From Bromus sterilis (Eukaryota > Streptophyta > Magnoliopsida > Poales > Poaceae), in NCBI GenBank assembly GCA_950022295.1, contig OX465598.1, positions 340,269,324 to 340,333,323 of the forward strand: a stretch of DNA of 64,000 nt, in the 5' to 3' direction. Shown here piece by piece: positions 47,101-58,801 of the stretch; the stretch's first letter is position 1, and every line of letters begins with the position of its first letter. The position numbers and the translations under genes are program-made. The notes below the pieces were generated by a model. That model saw only the letters and a program-made list of their open reading frames with translations, made no database searches and was not told the DNA's origin.

Positions 47101-48450
47101 GCAGTGACTTGGTGGGACGACGGGGGAGGCACCGATGTACTGGTGGTCCTGGCTGTTGTCGTTGTCCGCGGGTCAGTTAAGTCGCGGCAACGATAACGGT
47201 TGTCACGCAGGTTAATTAAAATGCTAAATGGTTCAGTGAATGTCTTGAGTTGGCTATATGCCATGTACGCACTACCTACCCGTGGGATTACGAGTATGGG
47301 CTCCTCTGCTTCTTAGTGTCGTCCGAGGACTCTTCAGACGTCAGCAGTACCGCGGGCTGATTGCCGGGAAGTGGTGTTGTCTTATTTTCCGCGGCGTGTG
47401 ATTTGTATTTTCTTTGATTTAACTTCACCGGCCAGTCACGCACCGTGCAGGAGTACGTCGGGGTTAGGGTCCAAAGCCCCGCGTACATAGGATATAGTCC
47501 GGCGGATGACCTCTCTGTTGAGTTTGAAAGATGGGCTATGAAGTGTCGGATAGCCTCGGTGGAGCGTTCCCTAACAAGGTTCCCGCCACCCTGGAGATCC
47601 GTGCGTGTAGCGTAACACAAGTGCACCCCTGCAGGGAAGAATTGATCTATCGATAGCCGTGTCCACGGTAACAGGACGCTTTATGCCGAAGCTGGATCTT
47701 ACCACTAGAAACTATTATTAAACTGTATGGTTCCGGGTTCTTTTCCTCGCAGGGATGTCGAGGAGGTGAACTCGGAGGCATTGTTAATTATTACAATTTA
47801 TTATTATTCAATGTTGCAGCAACTTCTGCTTCATTGCTACCTTACTGTTTTATATAAACTATTGGCTGATTCTTACCTCATGCTGCAAGACACCGTCGGA
47901 AGATGCCAGTCTTCGTTAGGCCTAGCTTCTTACCCTTGCTCTGAATTTCTGTCTTCAGTCCACTATATATAGCCTCTTCATTCCGTTGATACAATGCATA
48001 ATGCTTAGTAGCGGACGTAAGACTCGCGGGTATACTAGATACTCACCTGCTTTATTTCCTTTACTGTTTTGCCTGATCGGCCGCTGCAGCCGACGTTGGA
48101 GCTCACGAGCGGGAGTACCCCGGAGGTGCCTACTACGACGTCGAGTTCCCCGTTGACCAGGAGTAGTACTGTGGATCCCAGGCAGGAGGCCTCGCCTTTT
48201 CGTTCTGTATCTCTGATGTGATTTGTGCTAGCCTTCTTAAGGCAAAACTTGACTAACTATGTCTGTACTCAGATATTATGGCTTGTATGACTTATATATT
48301 CGGGTCCGCGTGACCCCCTCTATTGTAATATATTGTTTATCCTATTGTGTTTAGTGTTGTGCTGTGATATTATCACCGTGGCACCCTAATCTCAGTCGTG
48401 TACACTGTGTGTATGATTACTGTACACAGTCTGATTTTGGGGGCGTCACA
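44106..48450 (+). repeat. G2 3' LTR (4345 bp)
   Basis: Near-identical to the 5' LTR, with scattered substitutions and a few 1-3 base indels (for example one extra GTC unit near 45360). Confidence 0.95.
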
Positions 48451-48455
48451 GGTTT

Positions 48456-48687
48456 CCCTCCACCTGGTGGGGCGCCAAGGAAGGGGGGAGGAAGCTCTTC
48501 CTCCTAGGCGCCTCCCCCTCATGGGCCTCCTTGGTCCAAGTGCCCCCTCCCCACTTTTCCGGCCCTCCGGTTTTCTCAAAACTTTTTCCCGGTACTTTAC
48601 CGGTGCCCCGAAACGATTCCGGTTTTCTCTCTGATTAAATCTCAATCACTCCGAAACTTTTCCGGTGTGTTATACTCGTGCTCCTAT
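48456..48687 (-). repeat. C1 5' LTR, second segment
   Basis: Continues from GGTTT with CCCTCCACCTGGTGGGGCGCC, as in the intact LTR at 23630. Compared with that copy it lacks about 130 bp around 48557. It ends in CCTAT (48683-48687), the C2 target site. Confidence 0.9.
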
Positions 48688-50446
48688 TGTTGGGGTTCGC
48701 AGCAGAAAACACAAATTTTTCTAACTAGCGTTCCCATAACCCAAGATCTAGCTAGCCGTATTACCGTAACGGAAAGGATTGCGGAAATAACATACCTCGG
48801 GGTGTTGTCCGTTGCGCGGGAAACGTTCCCGCAAACATGGTTGATGTAGCCGATCAAGTTTCACAGCCCCCTGGCTGTGTTGAGCACCCGGATGGGTGTA
48901 GTGCCACACTTGTAGCACCTCATAGTACTCGCACACGTACGAGACTCGATGACGACCTTCGTTCTCCGATCCAGCGAAGGTGGCGGAAGCAGACCTCCGG
49001 ACGGAGCTTCGGCAACACGACGGCCTCCGATTCTAGCAGAAAAGCCTCAATTCCACTATAGGATCACACTAGGGAGCCCACCGTGAAAGAGACAAGGGAG
49101 GGGAGAAGACCGGAGAAAACCGATCTCAATTCGGAGTAATATTTAATTTCTCACAAATTTCTGTGTATTAAATATGTGCACCCTGCCCATCTATATATAG
49201 GCAGAGGGGAGGGAGTCAACCCCTCTCCCTTAGCAATGTGGGACTAAAGTCCCTTTGCTAAGGGGAGGTTGGCCGTCCAAGGGGGGGGGGGGAGGGGGCG
49301 CACCCCTCGTGGGCCCTAGGGCCCATGGCGCCTCCCCCCTCTTTTTCTTTTTTCTTTTTCCCTTTTATTTCCCCTAATGGGCCTTTTTCTCCACTAAGGC
49401 CCATTGCACATATTAATTAGAAATAAAATGATTTTAATTATTAATTCAGTTAATTAATAACTAAAACATAATATTCCATCTCCCGGTGCTCCGGAACACC
49501 TTCCGGTTCACTCCGAACTTGTTTCGGTTCAACACGGTACTTCTCCGATATTGTTTCCTTTATTCTCTGGTTACTCCGATGGTTCCGAAAAGGTCTCCGA
49601 TTTCATCGAGCCCTTAAGTGTGTTACCCTACGGTCCGAGAACACTCCAATCATGACCGAGATGAGGCTACGGTCAATGATCATCAGCGGGACCTGGATGC
49701 CCATAATGACCCCTGTGCATTCCGGATATCAAACACCGATTGGACCTTACGCCGTATAGCATTCCCTTTGTCAGCGATACTGGATTGTTCCGAGATTCGA
49801 TCAATGACATCCTATGTCTGGTTCAACCTCGTTCTGAACTAATCCTTATTCACTCGTTCCCGTGATATTCATCCCCGTGACCTAGTCACACGCTGCAGCT
49901 TTATGGATGGAATCTCACCGAGTGGGCCCCGAGTATCTATCCATTATATGGATTGAAAAATCCCGCTCTTGTAACAATACTCCTCAACATATCTCCACGG
50001 AATACCCAAGATACAACCGTTATGACCCGCATATTTCAGTCAGGTGGTGGGATGTAAGTCAAAGCATCCGGGAAGATAGTAATTATGCACGTACTCACGG
50101 TCAAAGGAACGGTCTACCACGTTTTGTAATTACAACACTGAACCTTCATAAGATTTGATCATGCTATAATGCTTACTTTGGGTAATGTTCATCACGTCAC
50201 TTAAACAGTGAGGTGACCTCATAGTCAAGAGACTTAATTGTCCATGATCGCGAAACCACGACCATCATGTTGACCATGAACTAGTTATCGATGTAGAGGC
50301 TAACTAGGAACTCTGGGGGTTTCTATACCACACCTGCATCATTGTTTCACTGACGCAGTTCTAGCACGGTATGAAACTGGTTATGAACTTGCTTAGATAT
50401 ATTGGAATAATCATATATTATTTGCCTCTAGAGCATATATCCAACA
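48688..50446 (-). repeat. C2 3' LTR (1759 bp)
   Basis: TGTTGGGG...CCAACA. Almost the same as the right LTR. A G-rich run lies at about 49281-49297. Confidence 0.93.
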
Positions 50447-53409
50447 GTCTCCCACTTGCACTAGAGTGCTATTAATCTAGCCGCATTTTTTCGATCATAA
50501 TCATCTTATCACATAAGTGTTCATTGATCATGCATGCTCATGGAAGAGGGTTCGTCAACGAACTGCACCAATTCAGATTCGTATGTTTCCTTTGCAACTG
50601 GTATAGATCAAAAACTCTTTTGACATACCACTCATTATCATATAATGGTTGGATATAAGTTTCGCGGGAGAGTGAGACTATTATTTCACAGTATCCTCCA
50701 ATGATCTCTTGGTTCAGTCTTTATAAGAGTCATCCATAGTCATATATACTGGGAAATACACTCAACCAGAAGTCCAATACTTCTAACACTAAACTTTTAT
50801 CCATACGTCTACTTTCTTAAGTAGTATTATGTTTGCAGTACCATGAATTTTGCTCACATTTCTTTCATGTCTTTGGTGATGTCTCTAATTCGATATAGAC
50901 CCATAATATGGCTTGCAATTTTAATCTTGCATTACATTCAAGTCTATTATCCTTTCTATATTTTAGAGAATAGTCCTCAGTATTCCTCATATACTGAATG
51001 CATGGACTTTATTCAGATTCTGTGTTTTACTCCTAAAGCACATCGGAATCTGTTCTTCTTCCAAGAACTTTTGAGTCATTCTGTTGTTGGATTCACAATG
51101 CATGTTATATGGTAGAATCATATGTCAAGAACATATAAGATCACATGTCCAGTACATGGTGCATCTCTATTCTTCCATCAAGACATTGCTTGTGATATTT
51201 GGATTTCATCCATTATATAATTTCTAGCCACAAGAACCTGTTTCTTGTCTTAGAAGATTATTCCAACCTTCACTTCGTTTCATTATACGTATCTTAATTT
51301 ACTCATATAGATTTCAACGTGTAATGTGTTGGTATTTCACATAAAAGAAGATTCTTGCAATCTTGTATTTTATTTGCCTTTATGCTCTATATATATCATA
51401 ATGCACATATGTATATAAGACGACTCTCTATATACACAATCAATGCATATCCATATATATACATATGAGATCATTCTTCACACATATCAATGCATATATG
51501 TTTGAGACAATGATCATGCTCCCACTCAAATATATCCATCATATACTCATATATTTGTGGTTCAGCTCTCATAAGGTCATTTTATTGTTCACTATGTCTC
51601 ACATAATGACAATGCTTCCAAAGCTCCCACTCAGAAAATGCCCTCTGCATTCCAAGTTTCCGGGAAGTCTTCAAAGCTCCCACTCAGTTTCATGAAACTG
51701 TAGGCCCACTCAATATTTTGGTCATCACAAAATCACTTGATCAAATCAAGGTTGAGGGTTCCTGTCTTGAGGTACTATAGTCCATCCTTTTAACGAAATA
51801 ACCTTCGTCATGCCCATTGCAGTTCTCTTTCAAATCCCAAATTTGACTGAGATGCAATTTCAGGTTATGGTCCATTGTAGTGTAAATGAAAATATTTTAT
51901 TGATTAAATCATTCCTACGTTTCCGTAGTCAATCACCATTGAACTTTGGTCATAACCAAATAATGCCTTATGCCCATTACATTATTCTCAATAACTCTCC
52001 AGTTTGTCGAGAATTTGAAATAACCGATTTATTTCACAGGACGTGAGCCATCCTATATGTAACTAATTATTATTTCATTTCTCGTCGTGTTTTAGGCTAC
52101 CATCATTTCTTTGTGTTTCAAGCAATGGTATTCCCTATTGTTTTATTAAGAAGACTCATGATTATTGTTCTGTACAGAACGTATTCATGACAACCTTCTA
52201 AATTCAACAATGGCTTCAACTCATATACCAAGATCAATCATCTTTGGCATATCCTTCCTTATATAGCGTCATTACAGCAGAACACGCTTCCGTTGCAATA
52301 CTCTGATATTCTGAAGGCAAGGTCCAATACCCCGGTCAAAGTTTCCATTATCTCCCATTGGATCCGTGTCGAGAGACTTCTTCTCGCATTACCAATCAAA
52401 CAACACACAATTTTGCTATTCAGGGAGAATATGTAATTTCAATTTCTTGTAGTTTTATTACAAAGAACTTCTTTCTTTTAAGAAACCTTATAACACCATC
52501 GGTTATGGAGCTATCATGTCTCGTTTAGATTCAGGATGGTTTCCTATTCATGAAGTGGGTGTTTTAACTTAATGAATTAAACAACCTTATTCGACAATAA
52601 CTATAGTGCTAGGGGAAAGAACGTTTAGACCATACTACGGTTTAGTATGACTACGAATGGTTTAAGTAGTCTAGCACTTTCAACTTCCATCGTAGTTTGT
52701 GGTACAACTTCCACAAGTCTCCCATTATGTCAATATCAATACTTATCACTTCGGATCGTAGCGTAGTGATATGTATCCTTGTATTCTCACTTCTCACTGT
52801 GATTCCTGAATCTCAGTTTTATGATCTCAATTGAATACAACTTTCAATTAATCATATGAAGTCTTTAATGATAGCTCACGTGCCCATTTAGTACATCATT
52901 TATGTATAATGATTGGCACAAGTTCTACTTGCTAGAACCTTGTCATGGTTATATTTATTGCAGAGGTTCATAGATCGTGTATCTAATCCATCTCATGCAA
53001 TCAAGTTATGATTTTCATTCGATAATGAACTCACAAGTTAATAGATCATACATTTAATGAATTCATTAGTTATGAAGTCACCTCATGCAATCAAATCTTT
53101 GACTTGTTATAATCAAGACAACTTTATCATTAAACATTGAATATTTCTCGACAATAATAGTAGTATTATAAATGCTTTCTATCATATCATAAATCAAGAC
53201 GTAATCAAAATATGAGCACACTTTTATTCATAAAGATGGAACAACTGACTTGTCTCATTACATGAATAACTTTGTCTCGCGAGATGCAAGACACACAACT
53301 AAGTGTTCATACTATAATGATTACATAAGATTTATCTAATACTCTAAGTATCTCCTATGATAGATTTCTCGGCGGAATCCATGCTGGCCATCAACTGACT
53401 TGATATCCA
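50447..53409 (-). other. C2 internal region 3' of gag, non-coding
   Basis: AT-rich, no pol domain on either strand. The first bases give the PPT on the minus strand (AGTGCAAGTGGGAGAC). Confidence 0.75.
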
Positions 53410-54180
53410 TCAATCCTCGATTTCACCTCTTCCTGTCCATGCAACGGCAGGTCCTGTTTTCATAAAACAGAATAAGTATCAAATACTCATTTACTGCAAA
53501 TGTTGTATAAGGGAATAAACATTTATAAAGTATATCAAGTATATACCTTCTCCATCAACAACTTCTCCTTCAATGGGTTCAACCTCCAGGTACTGAAGTC
53601 TATCCATGAAGTCAGAGAACTCGAGGTTTTCACCTCTGCCGACATAGCCATGGACATGGTCTGTATAGCTCGGTGGAAGCGAGTGTAACACCGTGTATAT
53701 CGCAGACTCATGTGTGGTCTCATAGTCAAAGTCATCTACGAGGCTCAGATGTATCTCATGCATCTTGGCCAAGTGTGCCTTCAGGCAAGAGCCTTCTTCC
53801 ATCTTTGTAGAGAGAAACTCACTTTCTAACTCAAATCTGGCAACTCTAAACTGATGCAAGTTTGATGACTTCAGCTCATCAATCATATCATATGTATCCA
53901 AATCAGCATATTCCTCACGCAAATGTTGCGGAATGCTGGTTTCTATGATACCCTTAGCTATGGCATATGTCCTTCGAGGATACTGATAATCAATCGCCGC
54001 TTGTGCATCCGTGTCGTTTGCTGGAGGGTTTCCCACATGCCTTTTAGTTAAGAATGAAAGGTTGATTCTCTTGAGCACGGCTCTAAGGCGTAAGTACCAA
54101 CTAATGAAGTTTGACCCATTTTCTTTAAGTCTTTCACCATGTAAGAAGGAAACCATTTCAAGGTACTGGGTACTATCCAT
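53410..54180 (-). CDS. gag: C2 gag protein (copia-type), intact and possibly spliced
   Basis: The minus-strand frame starts at 54180 (MDSTQYLEMVSFLHGERLKE) and is open to 53491. It has the copia gag / UBN2 pattern: GSNFISWYLRLRAVLK near residues 22-37, then IIETSIPQHLREEY, FLSTKMEEGSCLKAHLAKMH and HSLPPSYTDHVHGY near 170. A 93-base interval 53454-53546 begins GTATATAC and ends in AAAACAG. Removing it gives a 225-aa protein ending in GRGEIED (stop at 53410), against a 229-aa unspliced reading with a hydrophobic, unrelated tail. Gag forms the virus-like particle that packages element RNA. There is no zinc knuckle. The coding frame is clear; the splice is an inference. Confidence 0.8.
53454..53546 (-). 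other. Candidate intron at the end of C2 gag
   Basis: GT donor in GGAGAAGGTATATAC, acceptor in TTTATGAAAACAGGACC. 93 bp, AT-rich. Position and size recall the small intron used by barley BARE1 to make a gag-only RNA. Not proven here. Confidence 0.5.
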
Positions 54181-55236
54181 TTTCTACAAACATAATTGCA
54201 AGGAACACAATTAAGACTAGTTCACAACAATGAGTTCATATAATCATATTATAAATGAGCTCGCACTAAAACAATTCATCCCTAGGAATTTTTAGTGATT
54301 ACATGATCCAGATTCACTGCCCGACCTCGAATATCACACGGACGACGGGTCAGTTTCAAAGGTAGACAACAACTTGTGCGATCACATTATCTTATATGTA
54401 CTGTGACTCATGCTCGATCTTTCGATCTCTAGTATTCCGAGGCCATATCTGCATATGCTAGGCTCGCCATATTAACCTCCATGTTATATGCTGCTCAGCA
54501 AGGCCATATCTGCATATGCCAGGCTTGCCGAACCCAACCTCATGCGAACTCCATTTAATATGTAGGAAAACTCTGGTATGTACGGAGCATCAAGCCATAT
54601 GGGAGAACCTTCCAGGCGGTGCACACTTCGGTAGAATACTTGTGTTTGGGTTTGTTAAGGGATCATCTTATCACATGCTACCGTCGTGTATCCTATACTA
54701 GCAAGTTTTAAGATGTCTGAGCTATGGCAACACTAAGTCTACAGTGTCTCCATTTTAGTTTGTTTTATGATGACGATTACTACTTACTAGTAACACATAG
54801 CAAAGCTATCACTATATCACAAACAAAACAAACGATAGCCCCCACTTAGCAATACAAGGTTTAGCCGGTCTAGTTGTATATTGCAAGTTTTACGTGGCTG
54901 CTAGGGCTTTCATAGTTAAACAGGTTTTAACCTACGAGTCAACCACAACGTCAACCATACGATTGTCTCTATTACACCCTGCACGGGGCCCTCCGTTGCA
55001 AATGCCACATCCTCTAAAGTAGAGAGACAGACCCCCCCAGCCACTTTATACGGTACAAGCCGCATGTCAAGCGTGGAACCAGTCTCGCGTAAGCGTACGC
55101 GTAAGGTCGGTCGGGGGGCGCTTCATCAAACAATGCCGCAGATGTGAACAAGTACACGTGGGAGGGTAACAATCATACAATCAACGCCCACATCCCCGAT
55201 GTGTTCTATCCGTACAGTAATACTAAGCATAGACCT
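54181..55236 (-). other. C2 leader, non-coding
   Basis: About 1.06 kb between PBS and gag. Its sequence near the PBS (55140-55235) is clearly related to the C3 leader (60535-60640), read in opposite orientation. Confidence 0.75.
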
Positions 55237-55250
55237 AGCTCTCATACCAC

Positions 55251-57004
55251 TATTGGGGTTCGCAGCAGAAAACACAAATTTTTCTAACTAGCGTTCCCAT
55301 AACCCAAGATCTAGCTAGCCGTATTACCGTAACGGAAAGGATTGCGGAAATAACATACCTCGGGGTGTAGTCCGTTGCGCGGGAAACGTTCCCGCAAACG
55401 TGGTTGATGTAGCCGATCAAGTTTCACAGCCCCCTGGCTGTGTTGAGCACCCGGATGGGTGTAGTGCCACACGTGTAGCACCTCGTAGTACTCGCACACG
55501 TACGAGACTCGATGACGACCTCCGTTCTCTGATCCAGCGAAGGTGGCGGAAGCAGACCTCCAGACGGAGCTTCGGCAGCACGACGGCCTCCGATTCTAGC
55601 AGAGAAGCCTCAATTCCACTATAGTCTCACACTAGGGAGCCCACCGTGAAAGAGACAAGGGAGGGGAGAAGACCGGAGAAAACCGATCTCAATTCGGAGT
55701 AATATTTAATTTCTCACGAATTTCTGTGTATTAAATATGTGCACCCGGCCCATCTATATATAGGCAGAGGGGAGGGAGTCAACCCCTCTCCCTTAGCAAT
55801 GTGGGACTAAAGTCCCTTTTCTAAGGGGGGTGGCCGGCCAAGGGGGGGGGGAGGGGGCGCACCCCTCATGGGCCCTAGGGCCCATGGCGCCTCCCCCCTC
55901 TTTTTCTTTTTTCTTTTTCCCTTTTATTTCCCCTAATGGGCCTTTTTCTCCACTAAGGCCCATTGCACATATTAATTATAAATAAAATGATTTTAATTAT
56001 TAATTCAATTAATTAATAATAAAACATAATATTCCATCTCCCGGTGCTCCGGAACACCTTCCGGTTCACTCCGAACTTGTTTCGGTTCAACACGGTACTT
56101 CTCCGATATTGTTTCCTTTATTCTCTAGTTACTCCGATGGTTCCGAAAAGGTCTCCGATTTCATCGAGCCCTTAAGTGTGTTACCCTACGGTCCGAGAAC
56201 ACTCCAGTCATGACCGAGATGAGGCTACGGTCAATGATCATCAGCGGGACCTGGATGCCCATAATGACCCCTGTGCATTCCGGATATCAAACACCGATTG
56301 GACCTTACGCCGTATAGCATTCCCTTTGTCAGCGATACTGGATTGTTCCGAGATTCGATCAATGACATCCTATGTCTGGTTCAACCTCGTTCTGAACTAA
56401 TCCTTATTCACTCGTTCCCGTGATATTCATCCCAGTGACCTAGTCACACGCTGCAGCTTTATGGATGGAATCTCACCGAGTGGGCCCCGAGTATCTATCC
56501 ATTATATGGATTGACAAATCCCGCTCTTGTAACAATACTCCTCAACATATCTCCACGGAATACCCAAGATACAACCGTTATGACTCGCATATTTCAGTCA
56601 GGTGGTGGGATGTAAGTCAAAGCATCCGGGAAGATAGTAATTATGCGCGTACTCACGGTCAAAGGAACGGTCTACCACGTTCTGTAATTACAACACTGAA
56701 CCTTCATAAGATTTGATCATGCTGTAATGCTTACTTTGGGTAATGTTCATCACGTCACTTAAACAGTGAGGTGACCTCATAGTCAAGAGACTTAATTGTC
56801 CATGATCACGAAACCACGACCATCATGTTGACCATGAACTAGTTATCGATGTAGAGGCTAACTAGGAACTCTGGGGGTTTCTATACCACACCTGCATCAT
56901 TGTTTCACTGACGCAGTTCTAGCACGGTATGAAACTGGTTATGAACTTGCTTAGATATATTGTAATAATCATATATTATTTGCCTCTAGAGCATATATCC
57001 AACA
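55251..57004 (-). repeat. C2 5' LTR (1754 bp)
   Basis: Begins TATTGGGG instead of TGTTGGGG, a change in the terminal dinucleotide. The minus-strand TATA-like CTATATATAG is at 55754-55763. Otherwise it is almost identical to the left LTR. Confidence 0.92.
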
Positions 57005-57009
57005 CCTAT

Positions 57010-57957
57010 CACTCTACTACTCAACAAATCTTCCACCCTTAAGTTTGTGACCCCATAGGTTCGGTAGAATATGGACATGATCCGAAAACTTATTTTCCCG
57101 CGGAACAATAACCGATAGCGGAGCCATGGACACCCATAACGGTTCCCGTATCTACACGAATATAAATTCCAGTGAACCACAAGCTTAACATGCCAGTCCT
57201 ATTTGCTTCACGATACTATACAAAACCTGAGGTGAGATCTATTAGGTATCCGCATGATTAACCATTAACCATTATACCAAGTCATCCTCCTTCTTGTTTT
57301 GTTCCATTTTCTCGTTTAGTATTCCGGTATCCCTTGTGATCAATTCACAGTGTCTGGCCAGACGATGTGGGATGCCGCAATACCGAGAGGGCCCATAGAA
57401 GTATCTCTCCATCGTTAGAGGAGAAAATTCCCAACTCGAATCGTTAAGTCCCTTGACACACTTTCGGGTGTGAGTGATCAAAGCCGTTATTGCCACGCCT
57501 GTTACGGGTGGTGTTGGGACAGTGTCAAAACCCACCCTCCGGTATGAAGTTACGAAACATTCTTATGGTCATGAAGGACACATGCATATTAACATTGATG
57601 ATTTTACTTATAACATGGAAACGATGCGATCTCAAAGTAAATCATACAATTGGGTCGGTTAAGCACCCTTGTTCTGGCAACAATGTGCTCCCATGTGTTA
57701 CCGGCATTTCCAATGCCCTATGAACAGGAAAACATGTCATCCATAACACACGGGTTAGTCCTAGAGGCAGACTAAGAACACTTGGTGTTTATACTCCACA
57801 CCTGCATATGGGTTTTCCTCCGGAGGCAGTTAACATGCTACTTGGCAAACCTCCGCATAAGCCATTTGCAGTTATAGCACAGCCATATAAACTTTAATAA
57901 TGAACCTAGAATTATAATAATACAATTTATTATTGCCTCTAGGGCATAATTCCAACA
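57010..57957 (-). repeat. C1 5' LTR, third segment
   Basis: Continues CACTCTACTACTCAAC as in the intact LTR (about 24001) to the CCAACA end. Confidence 0.9.
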
Positions 57958-57962
57958 GAGCC

Positions 57963-58801
57963 CACACTCCTTATTCCACGTGTAGGTAGTGTGTACAAGC
58001 CAAAAGGGTACTCAAGACATCTGCCGAACCATTTAGCATTTTAATTAACCTGCGTGACAACCGTTATCGTTGCCTCGACTTAACTGACCCGCGGAAAACG
58101 ATAGCAGTCAGGACCACCAGTACATCGGTGCCTGCCCTGTCGTCCCACCAAGTCTCTGTGGTTACCAACAAGGTGAACCATCTCCTTATCTTGTCTCGCG
58201 TGTGCTCTTGGTAGAGCTCGACTTTCGTGGTTTGGTAACTCCCGCGAGATACGAGCAGGGGCCAAGCACGCCAGTAACGTCGGTCGTACCCTCACTGTCG
58301 TTCCCGACGCAATACCTCTCGCAGGCACCATTGGGTCACCCGACTTTATTACCTTTAAGGACAACCGTTTCTCAGGTACCTAGAGCGGCTTTACAGAGCC
58401 AGCAACGAGTGGAGTACAAGGATTAATCCTTGATAACTCGCACTTGATGGTGGCTCGGCAGAGCCGAGCTAGGGGCCTTAGACGGTGTCCGCATGTACCG
58501 TACTTGTACAGTTATATATATTGTATCCGAGTCACTCCCCTGAGTGATCATGGCCCGCTATCTAATCCTAGTTGACTAACAAAGCGCAGGGATCACTTCT
58601 GAATAATGCATAAGTAATAATAGGCAACATAGGATAAAGGAAAGGTACATCAAGGGGCGACAATGACAGGCTATGCAATTGAATAGGATTGTAATCGTAG
58701 CAACAGCAGTAATGCCTAGTGCAAGAAATGTACGGAAAGATAGGCGATATCTGGGGAAGAGAATGACTCTGCTTGCCTGGAAGCTCGACGGTAGAGGTAC
58801 G
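57963..58801 (-). repeat. G1 5' LTR, second segment
   Basis: Continues exactly where the first segment stopped, as shown by the uninterrupted G1 3' LTR (GGGGAGCCCACACTCC near 15891). It ends with GTACG (58797-58801) at the C3 insertion. About 2.4 kb of this LTR should follow C3 beyond the window. Confidence 0.88.

Larger units (their letters stand above)
34557..48450 (+). mobile_element. G2: full-length gypsy LTR retrotransposon (chromovirus type), 13.9 kb
   Basis: LTRs 34557-38897 and 44106-48450 begin TGTAACACCC and end GCGTCACA. TSD GGTTT at 34552-34556 and 48451-48455. PBS TGGTATCAGAGC after the left LTR and purine-rich AGTGGGGGAGATT before the right LTR. One gag-pol polyprotein, interrupted in the integrase. 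The two LTRs are nearly identical over 4.3 kb, so the insertion is young relative to its host element C1. LTR length, single-ORF gag-pol and a chromodomain-like C-terminus suggest the Tekay/Del lineage; this lineage call is an inference. Confidence 0.95.
48688..57004 (-). mobile_element. C2: minus-strand gag-only copia-type LTR retrotransposon, 8.3 kb
   Basis: LTRs 48688-50446 and 55251-57004, TSD CCTAT at 48683-48687 and 57005-57009. The intact C1 LTR shows the empty site GCTCCTATCACTC. The PBS (minus, GGTATGAGAGCT) adjoins the right LTR and a PPT-like tract adjoins the left. Only gag is encoded; 3 kb on its 3' side is non-coding. Confidence 0.93.
23075..57957 (-). mobile_element. C1: minus-strand, gag-only copia-type LTR retrotransposon hosting E, G2 and C2
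   Basis: Ends TGTTGGGATTCGG and CCAACA, flanked by GAGCC at 23070-23074 and 57958-57962. The left (3') LTR is intact, 23075-24948. The right (5') LTR is in three parts: 34007-34556, 48456-48687 and 57010-57957. The minus-strand PBS at 33993-34005 reads CGGTATCATGAGC, and a PPT-like AGTGGGAGAC lies beside the 3' LTR. Only a broken copia gag is present; there is no protease, integrase or RT. Without its guests it is about 8.4 kb. Confidence 0.9.
14685..58801 (-). mobile_element. G1: non-autonomous gypsy-type LTR retrotransposon (interrupted; right end outside window)
   Basis: The orientation is minus. 3' LTR 14685-19108, internal 19109-21861, 5' LTR from 21862. The 5' LTR is split by C1 after 23074, resumes at 57963 and is split again by C3 after 58801. 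The two 5' LTR pieces (1213 and 839 bp) align with 14685-15897 and about 15898-16737 of the 3' LTR. The PBS and PPT flank match those of the gypsy element G2 in this window. The internal 2.75 kb has no recognisable gag-pol. The last five bases before it (TGGCC, 14680-14684) are the candidate TSD; the partner copy lies outside the window. Confidence 0.88.
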
